From the NCBI GenBank assembly GCA_902607475.1, contig CACLKH010000007.1, forward strand, positions 1-43,062: a DNA stretch of 43,062 nt. Direction: 5' to 3'. Under the pieces are notes generated by a model. It worked only from the letters and a program-made list of their open reading frames with translations. It was not told the origin of the DNA and did not search any database. Position numbers and translations under genes: made by a program. This DNA comes from an uncultured Alphaproteobacteria bacterium. Lineage in GTDB: Bacteria; Pseudomonadota; Alphaproteobacteria; GCA-002720895. Shown in pieces: positions 8,701 to 16,745 of the stretch (position 1 is the stretch's first letter; every line of letters starts with the position of its first letter).

Positions 8701-10264
8701 CTTTTTTTTTATATGGATGTTTATTCCATAAATCAAAATATTTTTGCCAATAAATGAAAGTTTTTAAATCATTAGGCGTCCCCCATGGCAAATAAGAATC
8801 AATAAAAAAAATTTTACATTTATATCCAAGCTTTAAAGCATTATTTATACACGTATCTATATAATATTCATTATTAATTAAAGATTTTCTTTCCACCATT
8901 TTCTCAATTGAAGATGTTAAATATTTTATTTTTTTAAAAGTAAAAGTACCCAAAACTATTGGGTCTAAACAAGGATTTTTTAATGGTTTTTTTACAGAAA
9001 TATAATCAATTTTATTTTTTTTTGCTTTAATCCAACTAAATTGATTAGGTTTTCGTACTGCTTCAGAATGTTTTTTAATTGACCATACAATTATGTCAGT
9101 TTTAATATCATTAAAAAGTTTAGAAAATTTATTATAATTGAAAATTACACCTGCGTCACAAGAGCCAATAGTTACGGCCATTTCTTTGTTTTCATTTTTT
9201 AATCCTTCAAGACACGTTATAGCTTGTCCTTTTGTTAACTTATTTATAGTACTTATGCCTGTTTTAGGTAAAAATTTTTTTATCTTTTTTTTAAGTTTTA
9301 AATAAGAATTATTTTTTTTTGATATTATTACTTTAGAAAATTGATGATTTGGATAAGTTAGAATACTTTGTATTAACATTGGTTTTCCTGAAATTTCAAT
9401 TAAAGGTTTATGTAATTTATAACCTTCAGATATAAATCTTTTACCTTTTCCAGCTGCGGGTATTAATAACAAACCTTTTAATTTTTTTGTTTTTTTTAAT
9501 TTTTTAATATTCTCAAACTTTTCTGACCAATTTTTATATTCATTAAAATCCTCAGGTGTTCCCCATTGACTAACAAAATTAGTTTCATATAAACCAACTT
9601 TTTTTGTGTCTTCAATCATTGGTTTATAAATCATACTTATATATTGTTCACCATTAATACTTAATTTCTTTTTTAATATTTTGTGAAGGTATTTATTAAG
9701 AATTTCTTTATTTTTGAAGTAGTAAGTGCCATTTGATGTATATTCTTTTACTGGATTTTTTGTAAAAGGCTTTTTCTCTTGTATATCAACAACTTTCTTT
9801 TTTTTTTCTTTTACATAGGCATAATAATGATTGTAAATTGTACTTGGATGAAAATCTTTATAAACAACCACACATCCATCATATTTTTTTTTTATTACAA
9901 CTTTTTTAAAATTATTGTAATTCCAATAACAGTTAAAATCACAATAATTTATTATTATTGGTTCTTTGTCATTGATATGATTAATTATTTTTGAAACACT
10001 AAATACAGGACCAAATTTATGAGAATTAATACCAATTATTTTTCCACTAGGACATTTTTTTTTTAGTATAGAAGCTAATTGTATTTTTTTATTAGATAAA
10101 TGTTTTTTATTGCAAATAAATAAAAAATTCTTTTCACCTGGAAATAAATCTATAATATGTTCAATAACAAATTTGTTATTTATTTTTAATAAAAATTTTG
10201 GGGTTTTAAAACCAGCTTTTTTAAAACGAATGCTTTCTCCTGCCATTGGAATTATTATTTGCAT
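8687..10264 (-). CDS. Tandem two-domain sugar-phosphate nucleotidylyltransferase
   Basis: A 525-residue protein made of two complete nucleotidyltransferase (NTP_transferase) domains. Domain 1, about residues 1-255, begins MQIIIPMAGESIRF and ends with WGTPEDFNEYKNW. Domain 2, about 265-525, begins LLLIPAAGKGKRF and ends with WGTPNDLKTFIYW. Each has its own G-x-G/S-x-R-F loop, a following K-P lysine (KTPKFLL, LHKPLIE) and a central Asp (NYCDFN, IGSCDAG). The matching end motifs show an internal duplication or fusion, since single-domain enzymes are 230-290 aa. The likely reaction is NTP plus sugar-1-phosphate giving NDP-sugar for nearby glycosyltransferases. Domain 1 has the more altered P-loop (AGESIRF), so it may be regulatory. 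The sugar is unknown. Confidence 0.85.
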   Translation of the reverse strand: MQIIIPMAGESIRFKKAGFKTPKFLLKINNKFVIEHIIDLFPGEKNFLFICNKKHLSNKKIQLASILKKKCPSGKIIGINSHKFGPVFSVSKIINHINDKEPIIINYCDFNCYWNYNNFKKVVIKKKYDGCVVVYKDFHPSTIYNHYYAYVKEKKKKVVDIQEKKPFTKNPVKEYTSNGTYYFKNKEILNKYLHKILKKKLSINGEQYISMIYKPMIEDTKKVGLYETNFVSQWGTPEDFNEYKNWSEKFENIKKLKKTKKLKGLLLIPAAGKGKRFISEGYKLHKPLIEISGKPMLIQSILTYPNHQFSKVIISKKNNSYLKLKKKIKKFLPKTGISTINKLTKGQAITCLEGLKNENKEMAVTIGSCDAGVIFNYNKFSKLFNDIKTDIIVWSIKKHSEAVRKPNQFSWIKAKKNKIDYISVKKPLKNPCLDPIVLGTFTFKKIKYLTSSIEKMVERKSLINNEYYIDTCINNALKLGYKCKIFFIDSYLPWGTPNDLKTFIYWQKYFDLWNKHPYKKKVRVL

Positions 10265-10326
10265 TTATAATCATTAATCCCATACAATATATTATAAATC
10301 AATAGAATATCTTTTTTTTAAGAAAG

Positions 10327-10344
10327 ATTAAATTTACGAAATAT
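10327..10344 (+). repeat. 18-nt direct repeat, copy 1
   Basis: ATTAAATTTACGAAATAT ends in the first two bases of the GT4 start codon. It recurs exactly at 10498-10515, 171 nt (57 codons) downstream inside the same gene. Flanks do not match. Low complexity makes chance plausible. Confidence 0.4.
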
Positions 10345-11506
10345 GACTATAATTGAAAATAAAAAAAAAATTCTTCAAGTTATACCAGCTATGGAGATGG
10401 GTGGCGCAGAAGCAGGGACAGTTGAAATTTCAAGCTATATGAAAAAGAAAGGTTGGGATGTAATCGTTGCTTCATCTGGCGGTTCATTAGTAAAAAAATT
10501 AAATTTACGAAATATAAGTCATATTAAGCTATCATTAAATTCTAAAAATCCATTAATAATTTTTTTTAATATTTTTAGGATAGCTTGGATTATAAAAAAA
10601 TATAAAATAAAAATCGTACATGTTAGGAGTAGAGCGCCTGCCTGGAGTACTTATTTTGCTTGCTCAATGCTTAGGGGTATAAAAATAGTTTCTACAGTTC
10701 ATGGAGCATATAGCAACCAAAACATTTTCAAAAAAATTTATAATTCAATTATGCTGAAGTCGGTAAAGATTATTGCAATCTCAAATTATATTAAAAATTA
10801 TTTACTTAAAAACTATAAGTTTACAAAAAAAAAGAGGGAGAAAATTGTTATTATTCCTAGAGGAGTAGACTTAGAAAGATTCAATCCAAAAAACATTAAT
10901 TCTAAAAGACTTTTTTTTCTTTCAAAACTATGGGATTTACCCGATGGAATACCAGTTATATTATTTCCATCAAGAATAGCTCCATTTAAAGGTCATAAAA
11001 CTCTTTTAAAAGCAATTTCATTATTAAAAAAAGAATTAGAAATTAAATTTATTTGTTTAATAACTGGGTTACCAAAAAAAAATTCTAATTATATAAGTGA
11101 AATAAATTCAATTATTGAGGATAATGGTCTTTCTGAATATGTAAAGTTTACCGGTTCATGTGCGGATATGCCAGCAGCATATAAAATATCTGATATTGTA
11201 GTATCCCCAGCCAATAAACCCGAAGGATTTGGTAGAATAATTATTGAATCTCAATCAATGAACATACCAGTAATTGCTAGTGCACATGGTGGTTCATTAG
11301 AACTAATTAAAAATAATTATAATGGATTTCTTTTTAAACCTAATAATGAACATGATTTAGCAGATAAATTAAAATATTTACTTTTTTTATCTAAAAATGA
11401 AAGAGATATAATTATCAAGAGAGCAAATATATTGGTTAGAAAAAAATATAATATTGATAAAATGTGTGATTTGAATTTTAAATTATACAATTCTATAATC
11501 AATTAA
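10343..11506 (+). CDS. Family 4 (GT-B) glycosyltransferase
   Basis: A 387-residue GT-B retaining glycosyltransferase. The N-terminal Rossmann half opens ILQVIPAMEMGGAEAGTVE, with the glycine-rich loop typical of GT4. The C-terminal half has IPRGVDLERF, SRIAPFKGH and the donor-binding EGFGRIIIE (E-x7-E), followed by PVIASAHGGSLE. It is followed 10 nt later by a GT9 gene, and the pair leads into thrS. The likely function is sugar addition to the lipopolysaccharide core or another surface glycan at the cytoplasmic face of the inner membrane. Donor and acceptor are not determinable. The 78-bp gap to the divergent nucleotidylyltransferase presumably carries both promoters. Confidence 0.88.
   Translation: MTIIENKKKILQVIPAMEMGGAEAGTVEISSYMKKKGWDVIVASSGGSLVKKLNLRNISHIKLSLNSKNPLIIFFNIFRIAWIIKKYKIKIVHVRSRAPAWSTYFACSMLRGIKIVSTVHGAYSNQNIFKKIYNSIMLKSVKIIAISNYIKNYLLKNYKFTKKKREKIVIIPRGVDLERFNPKNINSKRLFFLSKLWDLPDGIPVILFPSRIAPFKGHKTLLKAISLLKKELEIKFICLITGLPKKNSNYISEINSIIEDNGLSEYVKFTGSCADMPAAYKISDIVVSPANKPEGFGRIIIESQSMNIPVIASAHGGSLELIKNNYNGFLFKPNNEHDLADKLKYLLFLSKNERDIIIKRANILVRKKYNIDKMCDLNFKLYNSIIN
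10498..10515 (+). repeat. 18-nt direct repeat, copy 2
   Basis: Exact second copy of the repeat at 10327-10344, here coding within the GT4 glycosyltransferase (residues about 52-58). No similarity extends past the 18 bases. Confidence 0.4.
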
Positions 11507-11516
11507 AATATACAAG

Positions 11517-12473
11517 ATGGTTTCAAAAAAAAAAAATCTTTTAATTATTAAACATGGTGCTCTTGGTGATTTCATTTTATCTTTTGGACCTTTTAAAGCT
11601 ATAAGAAATTATCACACAAATGATCATATAGTTTTATTAACTACTAATGCTTTTAAAGAATTTGCAAAAGAAAGTAATTATTTTAATGAAATAATTGTAG
11701 ATGACAGACCACCTATTTGGAATATAAAAAAAATATTTAAATTAGCTAATTTATTAAGAAAAAAAAATTTTTTTAGAATTTATGATCTGCAAACATCTCA
11801 AAGAAGTTCTTTTTATTATAATTTTTTTAAAATGAAAGATTATGTAGAATGGTCAGGAAATGCTTTTGGATGTACACATCCAGACAATAATCCTGATAGA
11901 AATAAAATTCATACAATAGAAAGACATAAAATCCAATTAGCAGAGATTGGAATTAAGAATATAAAATTGAGTGATTTATCTTGGGTTAAAAGTATTAACA
12001 ATTTTAGAATTAATAAACCCTATATATTATTCTCTCCAGGCGCATCACCACATAGGCCAAAAAAAATATGGCCAGAAAAAAATTATGTAGAAATAGCAAA
12101 AAAATTTCTCCGAAGAAAAATAACACCAGTGATATTAGGTAATTCTCAGGATTTAGATATAGCAAATTTTATTTCAATGAATGCAAGCGGATGTATAAAC
12201 TTAGTTAATAAAACAACAATTCAAGATCTTTGTTGTTTAGCCCGAGATGCACAATTAGCTATTGGAAATGATACTGGCCCTATGCACGTATTTTCAATGA
12301 GTGGTTGTCATTCATTAGTTTTATTTTCAGATGATTCTAATCCTAATAGATGTGCCCCTAGGTCGATAAGTAAAAAAAAATTAGTAAGGATTATACAAAA
12401 AAAAGACTTAAGAAATCTTGAGGTAAATGAAGTTTTACATTGTTTACGTAATGACTTTAGATACGATTTTTAA
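11517..12473 (+). CDS. Family 9 glycosyltransferase (heptosyltransferase-like)
   Basis: A 318-residue GT9-family protein. The N-terminus LLIIKHGALGDFILSFGPF is the standard GT9 start. SPGASPHRPKKIWP aligns with the phosphate-binding F-x-P-G-A/S region, and GNDTGPMHVFSMSGC is the family's donor-binding segment. Characterised members transfer heptose from ADP-heptose to the LPS inner core; other sugars occur, so the donor is inferred. It lies 10 nt after the GT4 gene and 20 nt before thrS, the end of the surface-glycan island. Confidence 0.9.
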   Translation: MVSKKKNLLIIKHGALGDFILSFGPFKAIRNYHTNDHIVLLTTNAFKEFAKESNYFNEIIVDDRPPIWNIKKIFKLANLLRKKNFFRIYDLQTSQRSSFYYNFFKMKDYVEWSGNAFGCTHPDNNPDRNKIHTIERHKIQLAEIGIKNIKLSDLSWVKSINNFRINKPYILFSPGASPHRPKKIWPEKNYVEIAKKFLRRKITPVILGNSQDLDIANFISMNASGCINLVNKTTIQDLCCLARDAQLAIGNDTGPMHVFSMSGCHSLVLFSDDSNPNRCAPRSISKKKLVRIIQKKDLRNLEVNEVLHCLRNDFRYDF

Positions 12474-12493
12474 TTTGTTATAATTTGACTATT

Positions 12494-14395
12494 ATGGTTT
12501 CAATAAAACTTCCTGATGGTTCAAAAAAAAGTTTTTCTAGTTCAATAAATGGTAATGAACTTGCAAAAAGTATAAGTTCAAGTTTATCAAAATCGGCAAT
12601 TGCAGTTTCAATTAATGGAGAATTAAAAGATCTTCATTATGAAATGAATAAAGATTGTGATGCGGAAATTATTACTAAAGATAGTGATTCAGGAATTGAA
12701 ATACTTAGACATGATGCAGCACATGTTATGGCTGAGGCCGTAAAGTCTTTATTTCCTGATGTACAAGTTACAATTGGTCCAGCTATAGAAAATGGTTTTT
12801 ATTACGATTTTTCAAAAAAGGAACCTTTTTCTCCTGATGACTTAATAAAAATAGAAAAAAAAATGTTAGAAATAATTAATAAAAATGAACCATTTAAAAG
12901 AGAGGTTTGGGATAGAAAAAAAGCAATTAATTATTTTAAAGATCAAGGTGAAATATATAAAACTGAGATTATAAAAGATATTCCAAATAAGGAAGAAATT
13001 TCAATTTATAAACAAGGTAAATTTCTTGATCTTTGTAAGGGGCCTCATTCTCCATCAACGGGAAAAATTGGAAAATTCTTTAAACTTATTAAATTAGCAG
13101 GCGCTTATTGGAGAGGGGACTCTAATAATGAAATGCTACAAAGGATTTATGGCACAGCCTGGTTAACAAAAAAAGATTTAGATAATTATCTTAATATTTT
13201 AGAAGAAGCTGAAAAAAGAGATCATAGAAAATTAGGTCGTGAAATGAACTTATTTCATTTTCAAGAAGAAAGTCCTGGATCTATTTTTTGGCATAGTAAA
13301 GGCTGGGATGTTTTTATGAGATTACAAAATTATTTGAGGGAAAAACAAACAGAAGCAGGATATGAAGAAATAAATACACCAGATATGTTAGATAGATCCT
13401 TGTGGGAAAAATCAGGACACTGGGAAAAATTTAAGGAAAACATGTTTACAATTAATACTAAAGACAAAAGAATTTTTGCACTTAAACCAATGAATTGTCC
13501 AGGTTGTATACAAATTTTTAATCAAGGTATAAAAAGTTATAAAGACTTACCAATTAAGATCTCAGAATTTGGAAAAGTTCACAGATTTGAACCCTCTGGT
13601 GCAGTACATGGAATGATGAGGGTTAGATCTTTTACTCAAGACGACGCACATATATTTTGCACTGAAGATCAAATAACTCAAGAATGTATTGAAGTTACAA
13701 ATTTAATTTTAAAAATATATAAGGATTTTGGATTTTCAAATATAAAAATTAATTTTTCTGACAGACCAAAAAAAAGAGTTGGTGAAAATAAAATATGGGA
13801 TAAATCAGAAAAAGCTTTATTGAAAGCTGCAAAAGAAGCAGGTGTAGAATATACAATTAATAAAGGTGAAGGTGCCTTTTATGGACCAAAAATTGATTTT
13901 ACTTTGAGAGATGCAATAAATAGAGAATGGCAATGTGGAACAGTTCAAGTAGATTTTAATTTACCAGAAAGATTAAACGCAAATTATATTGATGAAAAAG
14001 GTAATAAAAAAAAACCTGTATTAATTCACAGAGCATTATTTGGATCTCTTGAAAGATTTTTAGGTATATTAATTGAGCATTATAATGGAAAATTTCCATT
14101 TTGGTTGGCACCGACTCAAATTGCTGTTTGTACTATAACAGAAAAATTTAATGATTATGGTAAGAAAGTTTGTGAAAAATTAAAAGAAGTGGGTTTAAAA
14201 CTTGAATTTGATTCGAGAAATGAAAAGATTAATTATAAGATAAGAGAACATAGCCATAAAAAAGTACCTGTAATATTTATTATTGGCGAAAAGGAAGAAA
14301 AAGAAAATTCTGTTACAATTAGAGAATTATCTGTTGAAAATCAAAAATTTTTAGAAATAGATAAAGCAATTCAACATATAAAAAAAAAAATTTGA
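12494..14395 (+). CDS. thrS: Threonyl-tRNA synthetase
   Basis: Charges tRNA-Thr; class II synthetase, 633 aa from the ATG at 12494. An in-frame TTG at 12485 would add only three residues, and the ATG gives the canonical TGS-domain start (MVSIKLPDGS). Domains: TGS (1-62); editing domain with HDAAH near residue 75 and CKGPH near 180; catalytic core with MNCPGC (zinc Cys), motif 2 (FGKVHRFEPSG), HGMMRVRSFTQDDAH and motif 3 (HRALFGSLERFLGILIEHY); C-terminal anticodon-binding domain (FWLAPTQIAV onward). Zinc ligands and editing residues look intact. It heads a thrS-infC-rpmI-rplT-pheS-pheT-lepA block. Confidence 0.97.
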   Translation: MVSIKLPDGSKKSFSSSINGNELAKSISSSLSKSAIAVSINGELKDLHYEMNKDCDAEIITKDSDSGIEILRHDAAHVMAEAVKSLFPDVQVTIGPAIENGFYYDFSKKEPFSPDDLIKIEKKMLEIINKNEPFKREVWDRKKAINYFKDQGEIYKTEIIKDIPNKEEISIYKQGKFLDLCKGPHSPSTGKIGKFFKLIKLAGAYWRGDSNNEMLQRIYGTAWLTKKDLDNYLNILEEAEKRDHRKLGREMNLFHFQEESPGSIFWHSKGWDVFMRLQNYLREKQTEAGYEEINTPDMLDRSLWEKSGHWEKFKENMFTINTKDKRIFALKPMNCPGCIQIFNQGIKSYKDLPIKISEFGKVHRFEPSGAVHGMMRVRSFTQDDAHIFCTEDQITQECIEVTNLILKIYKDFGFSNIKINFSDRPKKRVGENKIWDKSEKALLKAAKEAGVEYTINKGEGAFYGPKIDFTLRDAINREWQCGTVQVDFNLPERLNANYIDEKGNKKKPVLIHRALFGSLERFLGILIEHYNGKFPFWLAPTQIAVCTITEKFNDYGKKVCEKLKEVGLKLEFDSRNEKINYKIREHSHKKVPVIFIIGEKEEKENSVTIRELSVENQKFLEIDKAIQHIKKKI

Positions 14396-14442
14396 AAAAA
14401 TTATAATTTAATAGATAATTTAGTTATTAAAAATTAAAAAAA

Positions 14443-14447
14443 AGGAG
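14443..14447 (+). promoter_or_regulatory. Shine-Dalgarno of infC that sets a non-AUG start
   Basis: AGGAG lies 7 nt before the AUA codon at 14455 and 10 nt before a second AUA at 14458. It is one of the clearest ribosome-binding sites in the window. It lies more than 100 nt upstream of the first in-frame ATG (14557), so translation should begin at a rare codon near 14455. Confidence 0.75.
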
Positions 14448-14454
14448 AAATAGA

Positions 14455-14997
14455 ATAATACAAATACAACGTAAGAGATTTTACAAACCACGTGGTCCAC
14501 GAGTTAATCATTATATAAAAGCGGATAAAATAAAGTTAATTGATCATCAAGGAGAAATGCTAGGTGTATTTTCAGTTGATGATGGTATAAAAAAAGCAAA
14601 AGATATTGGACTTGATTTAGTTGAAATATCGCCAAATACTAGCCCTCCGATTTGTAAGATATTGGATTTAGGAAAATATAAATATCAACAACAAAAAAAA
14701 CAAAACAAACAAAAAAAAAAACAAAAGATTTCTATTACTAAAGAAGTTCGTTTTAGACCTGGAATTGATAATCATGATTATGAAATTAAAATGAAACGTA
14801 TTCAAAAATTTTTACAAAAAGGAGATAAAGTTAAAGTTACTTTAAGGTGGAAAGGTAGAGAATTTTATGGAAATAGAGATTTAGGAAAAAATCTTTTTGT
14901 TCGAATAAAAGAAGACATAAAAGAAATTGCTACCATAGAGCAAGAACCAAAAATGTTGGGAAGACAATTAGTAATGGTGTTAAATCCAAACAATTAA
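14455..14997 (+). CDS. infC: Translation initiation factor IF-3, probable AUA start
   Basis: IF-3 binds the 30S subunit and checks start-codon and initiator-tRNA fidelity. The frame continues well upstream of the ATG at 14557: from 14458 it encodes the conserved N-terminal domain (RKRFYKPRGPRVNHYIKAD, then IKLIDHQGEMLG), homologous to other IF-3 proteins. A start at 14557 would remove about 34 residues of that domain. No ATG, GTG or TTG lies between the AGGAG at 14443 and 14557 in frame; AUA codons are at 14455 and 14458. Rare starts such as AUU in infC are known and support autoregulation by IF-3. The N-domain ends in a Lys/Gln-rich linker (about residues 80-95), then the C-domain. Length is about 180 aa, normal for the family. 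Confidence 0.93.
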   Translation: MIQIQRKRFYKPRGPRVNHYIKADKIKLIDHQGEMLGVFSVDDGIKKAKDIGLDLVEISPNTSPPICKILDLGKYKYQQQKKQNKQKKKQKISITKEVRFRPGIDNHDYEIKMKRIQKFLQKGDKVKVTLRWKGREFYGNRDLGKNLFVRIKEDIKEIATIEQEPKMLGRQLVMVLNPNN

Positions 14998-15053
14998 TTT
15001 ATTGATTTTCGTTTAAATACTAAGTATATTTCTAATTTTTTAAGGTTATTTTA

Positions 15054-15254
15054 ATGCCAAAACTTAAGACGAGAAGTGCAGCGAAAAAAAGATTTACTTT
15101 TACAGCTTCAGGTAAACTTAAAAGAAACTATGCTTTTAAAAGACATAATTTAAGAAAAAGATCTCAGTCTATGAAAAGAAAAGCGAGAGGCACAACAATT
15201 TTAAAAAAATCTGATTTCCAAACTATTAAGAATTTTTTACCATATAATAATTAA
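15054..15254 (+). CDS. rpmI: Ribosomal protein bL35
   Basis: A 66-residue, highly basic 50S protein. MPKLKTRSAAKKRF is the standard L35 start, and the LKRNYAFKRHNLRKRS segment matches the family. AAGG at 15042-15045 gives a plausible ribosome-binding site. It sits between infC and rplT, the usual infC-rpmI-rplT operon. Confidence 0.97.
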   Translation: MPKLKTRSAAKKRFTFTASGKLKRNYAFKRHNLRKRSQSMKRKARGTTILKKSDFQTIKNFLPYNN

Positions 15255-15261
15255 TATATAA

Positions 15262-15615
15262 ATGGCCAGAATTAAAAGAAGCGTACAAGCAAGAGCAAAA
15301 CATAGAAAAATAATTAAATTAGCTAAAGGATATCGAGGCAGATCAAAGAATGTTTTCAGAATCGCTGTTGAGAAAGTAGAAAAAGGATTGCAGTACGCAT
15401 ATCGAGATCGAAGAACAAAAAAAAGAAATTTTAGAGGTTTATGGATACAAAGAATAAATGCTGGTGTTAGAGAACATGGTATGAGTTATAGCCAATTTAT
15501 TAATGGAGTGAAAAAAGCAGAAATCGATATTGATAGAAAAATTCTAGCTGATATTGCTAAAAATAACCCAACTACATTTAAATTTATTGTAGATAAAATC
15601 AGACAAACGAAATAA
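15262..15615 (+). CDS. rplT: Ribosomal protein bL20
   Basis: A 117-residue 50S assembly protein of normal length. It has a long basic N-terminal helix ([32 protein letters not shown]) and a globular C-terminus ([18 protein letters not shown]). It starts 7 nt after rpmI. In other bacteria L20 represses its own operon by binding the leader; no such leader structure is evident here. An intrinsic terminator follows. Confidence 0.98.
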   Translation: MARIKRSVQARAKHRKIIKLAKGYRGRSKNVFRIAVEKVEKGLQYAYRDRRTKKRNFRGLWIQRINAGVREHGMSYSQFINGVKKAEIDIDRKILADIAKNNPTTFKFIVDKIRQTK

Positions 15616-15628
15616 AAAAAAAATTAAT

Positions 15629-15680
15629 AAAAAACTCTTTATAAAACTGCTAAAATAAATTTTTTATAAGAGTTTTTTTT
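15629..15680 (+). terminator. Intrinsic terminator between rplT and pheS
   Basis: The inverted repeat 15629-15646 / 15662-15678 can form a stem of about 17 bp with one bulged T: A6-CTCTT-(T)-ATAAAA paired with TTTTATAAGAG-T6. The loop is 15 nt, and eight Ts end at 15680. The pheS ATG is only 6 nt past the T-tract, so the hairpin occupies the place of the pheS ribosome-binding site. Confidence 0.75.
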
Positions 15681-15685
15681 AATCT

Positions 15686-16741
15686 ATGTCAGAAGAATTA
15701 GAAAATCTAGAAAAACAAATAGAAGAAAAGATAACTAATGCTACTACTTTAGATGAATTAAATTCTATTAGAGTAGAAGTTTTTGGTAAAAAAGGTTTAA
15801 TTACTAATCATTTAAAGTCTTTAACTGAATTACCTGAAAATGAAAGAAAAGAAAAAGGAAAAAAAATTAACAATGTTAAAAATAAAATTAACACGCTACT
15901 TCAGCAAAAAAATAAAAATTTAAGCGATAGTGAAATTTCACAAAAATTGCAAAAAGAACAAGTGGATATAACATTATCAACTAGACCATTTGAAGAAGGC
16001 AAGTTAAATCCGATTACTCAAACTATAGCAGAGGTTTCAACGATTTTTCAGAAAATGGGATTTGAAACAGCTCTAGGGCCAGACATTGAGGATGATTATC
16101 ATAATTTTACTGCTTTAAATATTCCCCCAGAACATCCTGCTCGTCAACTACATGATACTTTTTATTTAAAAGGTAAAAATAATAAACTTTTAAGAACTCA
16201 TACATCGCCAGTTCAAATTAGAACATTAGAAAAGAAAAAACCCCCATTAAAGATTATAGCACCAGGAAGAACATACCGTGCTGATTCAGATATAACACAT
16301 ACTCCTATGTTTCACCAAGTTGAAGGATTATGTTTAGATAAAGATATAAATATGAGTCATTTAAAAGGGTGTATTATGGATTTTTGTCGAGAATTTTTTG
16401 AAATAAATGATTTGCCAGTAAGATTTAGACCTAGTTTTTTTCCATTTACAGAACCATCCGCAGAAGTTGATATAGGTTGTTTTAAAGACAAAAAAAAAAT
16501 TAAAATAGGAAGCGGTGGGAGTTGGCTTGAAATTATGGGCTGCGGTATGGTTCATACTAAAGTTTTAAAATACTCCAAAGTAGATGCTAGTAAATATCAA
16601 GGATTTGCATTTGGGTTAGGGGTTGAAAGATTAGCAATGTTAAAATATGGAATTTCTGATTTAAGAAGTTTTTTTGACTCAGATATTAAATGGTTAAATA
16701 ACTTTGGATTCTCAATTTTTGAAAATATAGAAAAAATTTAA
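15686..16741 (+). CDS. pheS: Phenylalanyl-tRNA synthetase alpha subunit
   Basis: Catalytic subunit of the (alpha-beta)2 class II synthetase, 351 aa. It has an N-terminal coiled coil (residues 1-100, rich in Glu/Lys). The catalytic domain contains RLLRTHTSPVQIR-type residues (LLRTHTSPVQIR near 170), FHQVEGLCLDKD (motif 2), GSGGSWLEIMGCGMVH and motif 3 GFAFGLGVERLAMLKYGI. No Shine-Dalgarno is visible because a terminator hairpin directly precedes the ATG. pheT follows after 4 nt. Confidence 0.97.
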   Translation: MSEELENLEKQIEEKITNATTLDELNSIRVEVFGKKGLITNHLKSLTELPENERKEKGKKINNVKNKINTLLQQKNKNLSDSEISQKLQKEQVDITLSTRPFEEGKLNPITQTIAEVSTIFQKMGFETALGPDIEDDYHNFTALNIPPEHPARQLHDTFYLKGKNNKLLRTHTSPVQIRTLEKKKPPLKIIAPGRTYRADSDITHTPMFHQVEGLCLDKDINMSHLKGCIMDFCREFFEINDLPVRFRPSFFPFTEPSAEVDIGCFKDKKKIKIGSGGSWLEIMGCGMVHTKVLKYSKVDASKYQGFAFGLGVERLAMLKYGISDLRSFFDSDIKWLNNFGFSIFENIEKI

Positions 16742-16745
16742 AAAA

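Noticed and set aside
12485-12493. thrS start at TTG
   Set aside because: The ATG three codons later gives the standard TGS-domain start and a normal length.
14557-14997. IF-3 starting at the first in-frame ATG (146 aa)
   Set aside because: It would drop conserved N-terminal domain residues that are clearly encoded upstream; the AGGAG at 14443 points to a non-AUG start near 14455.
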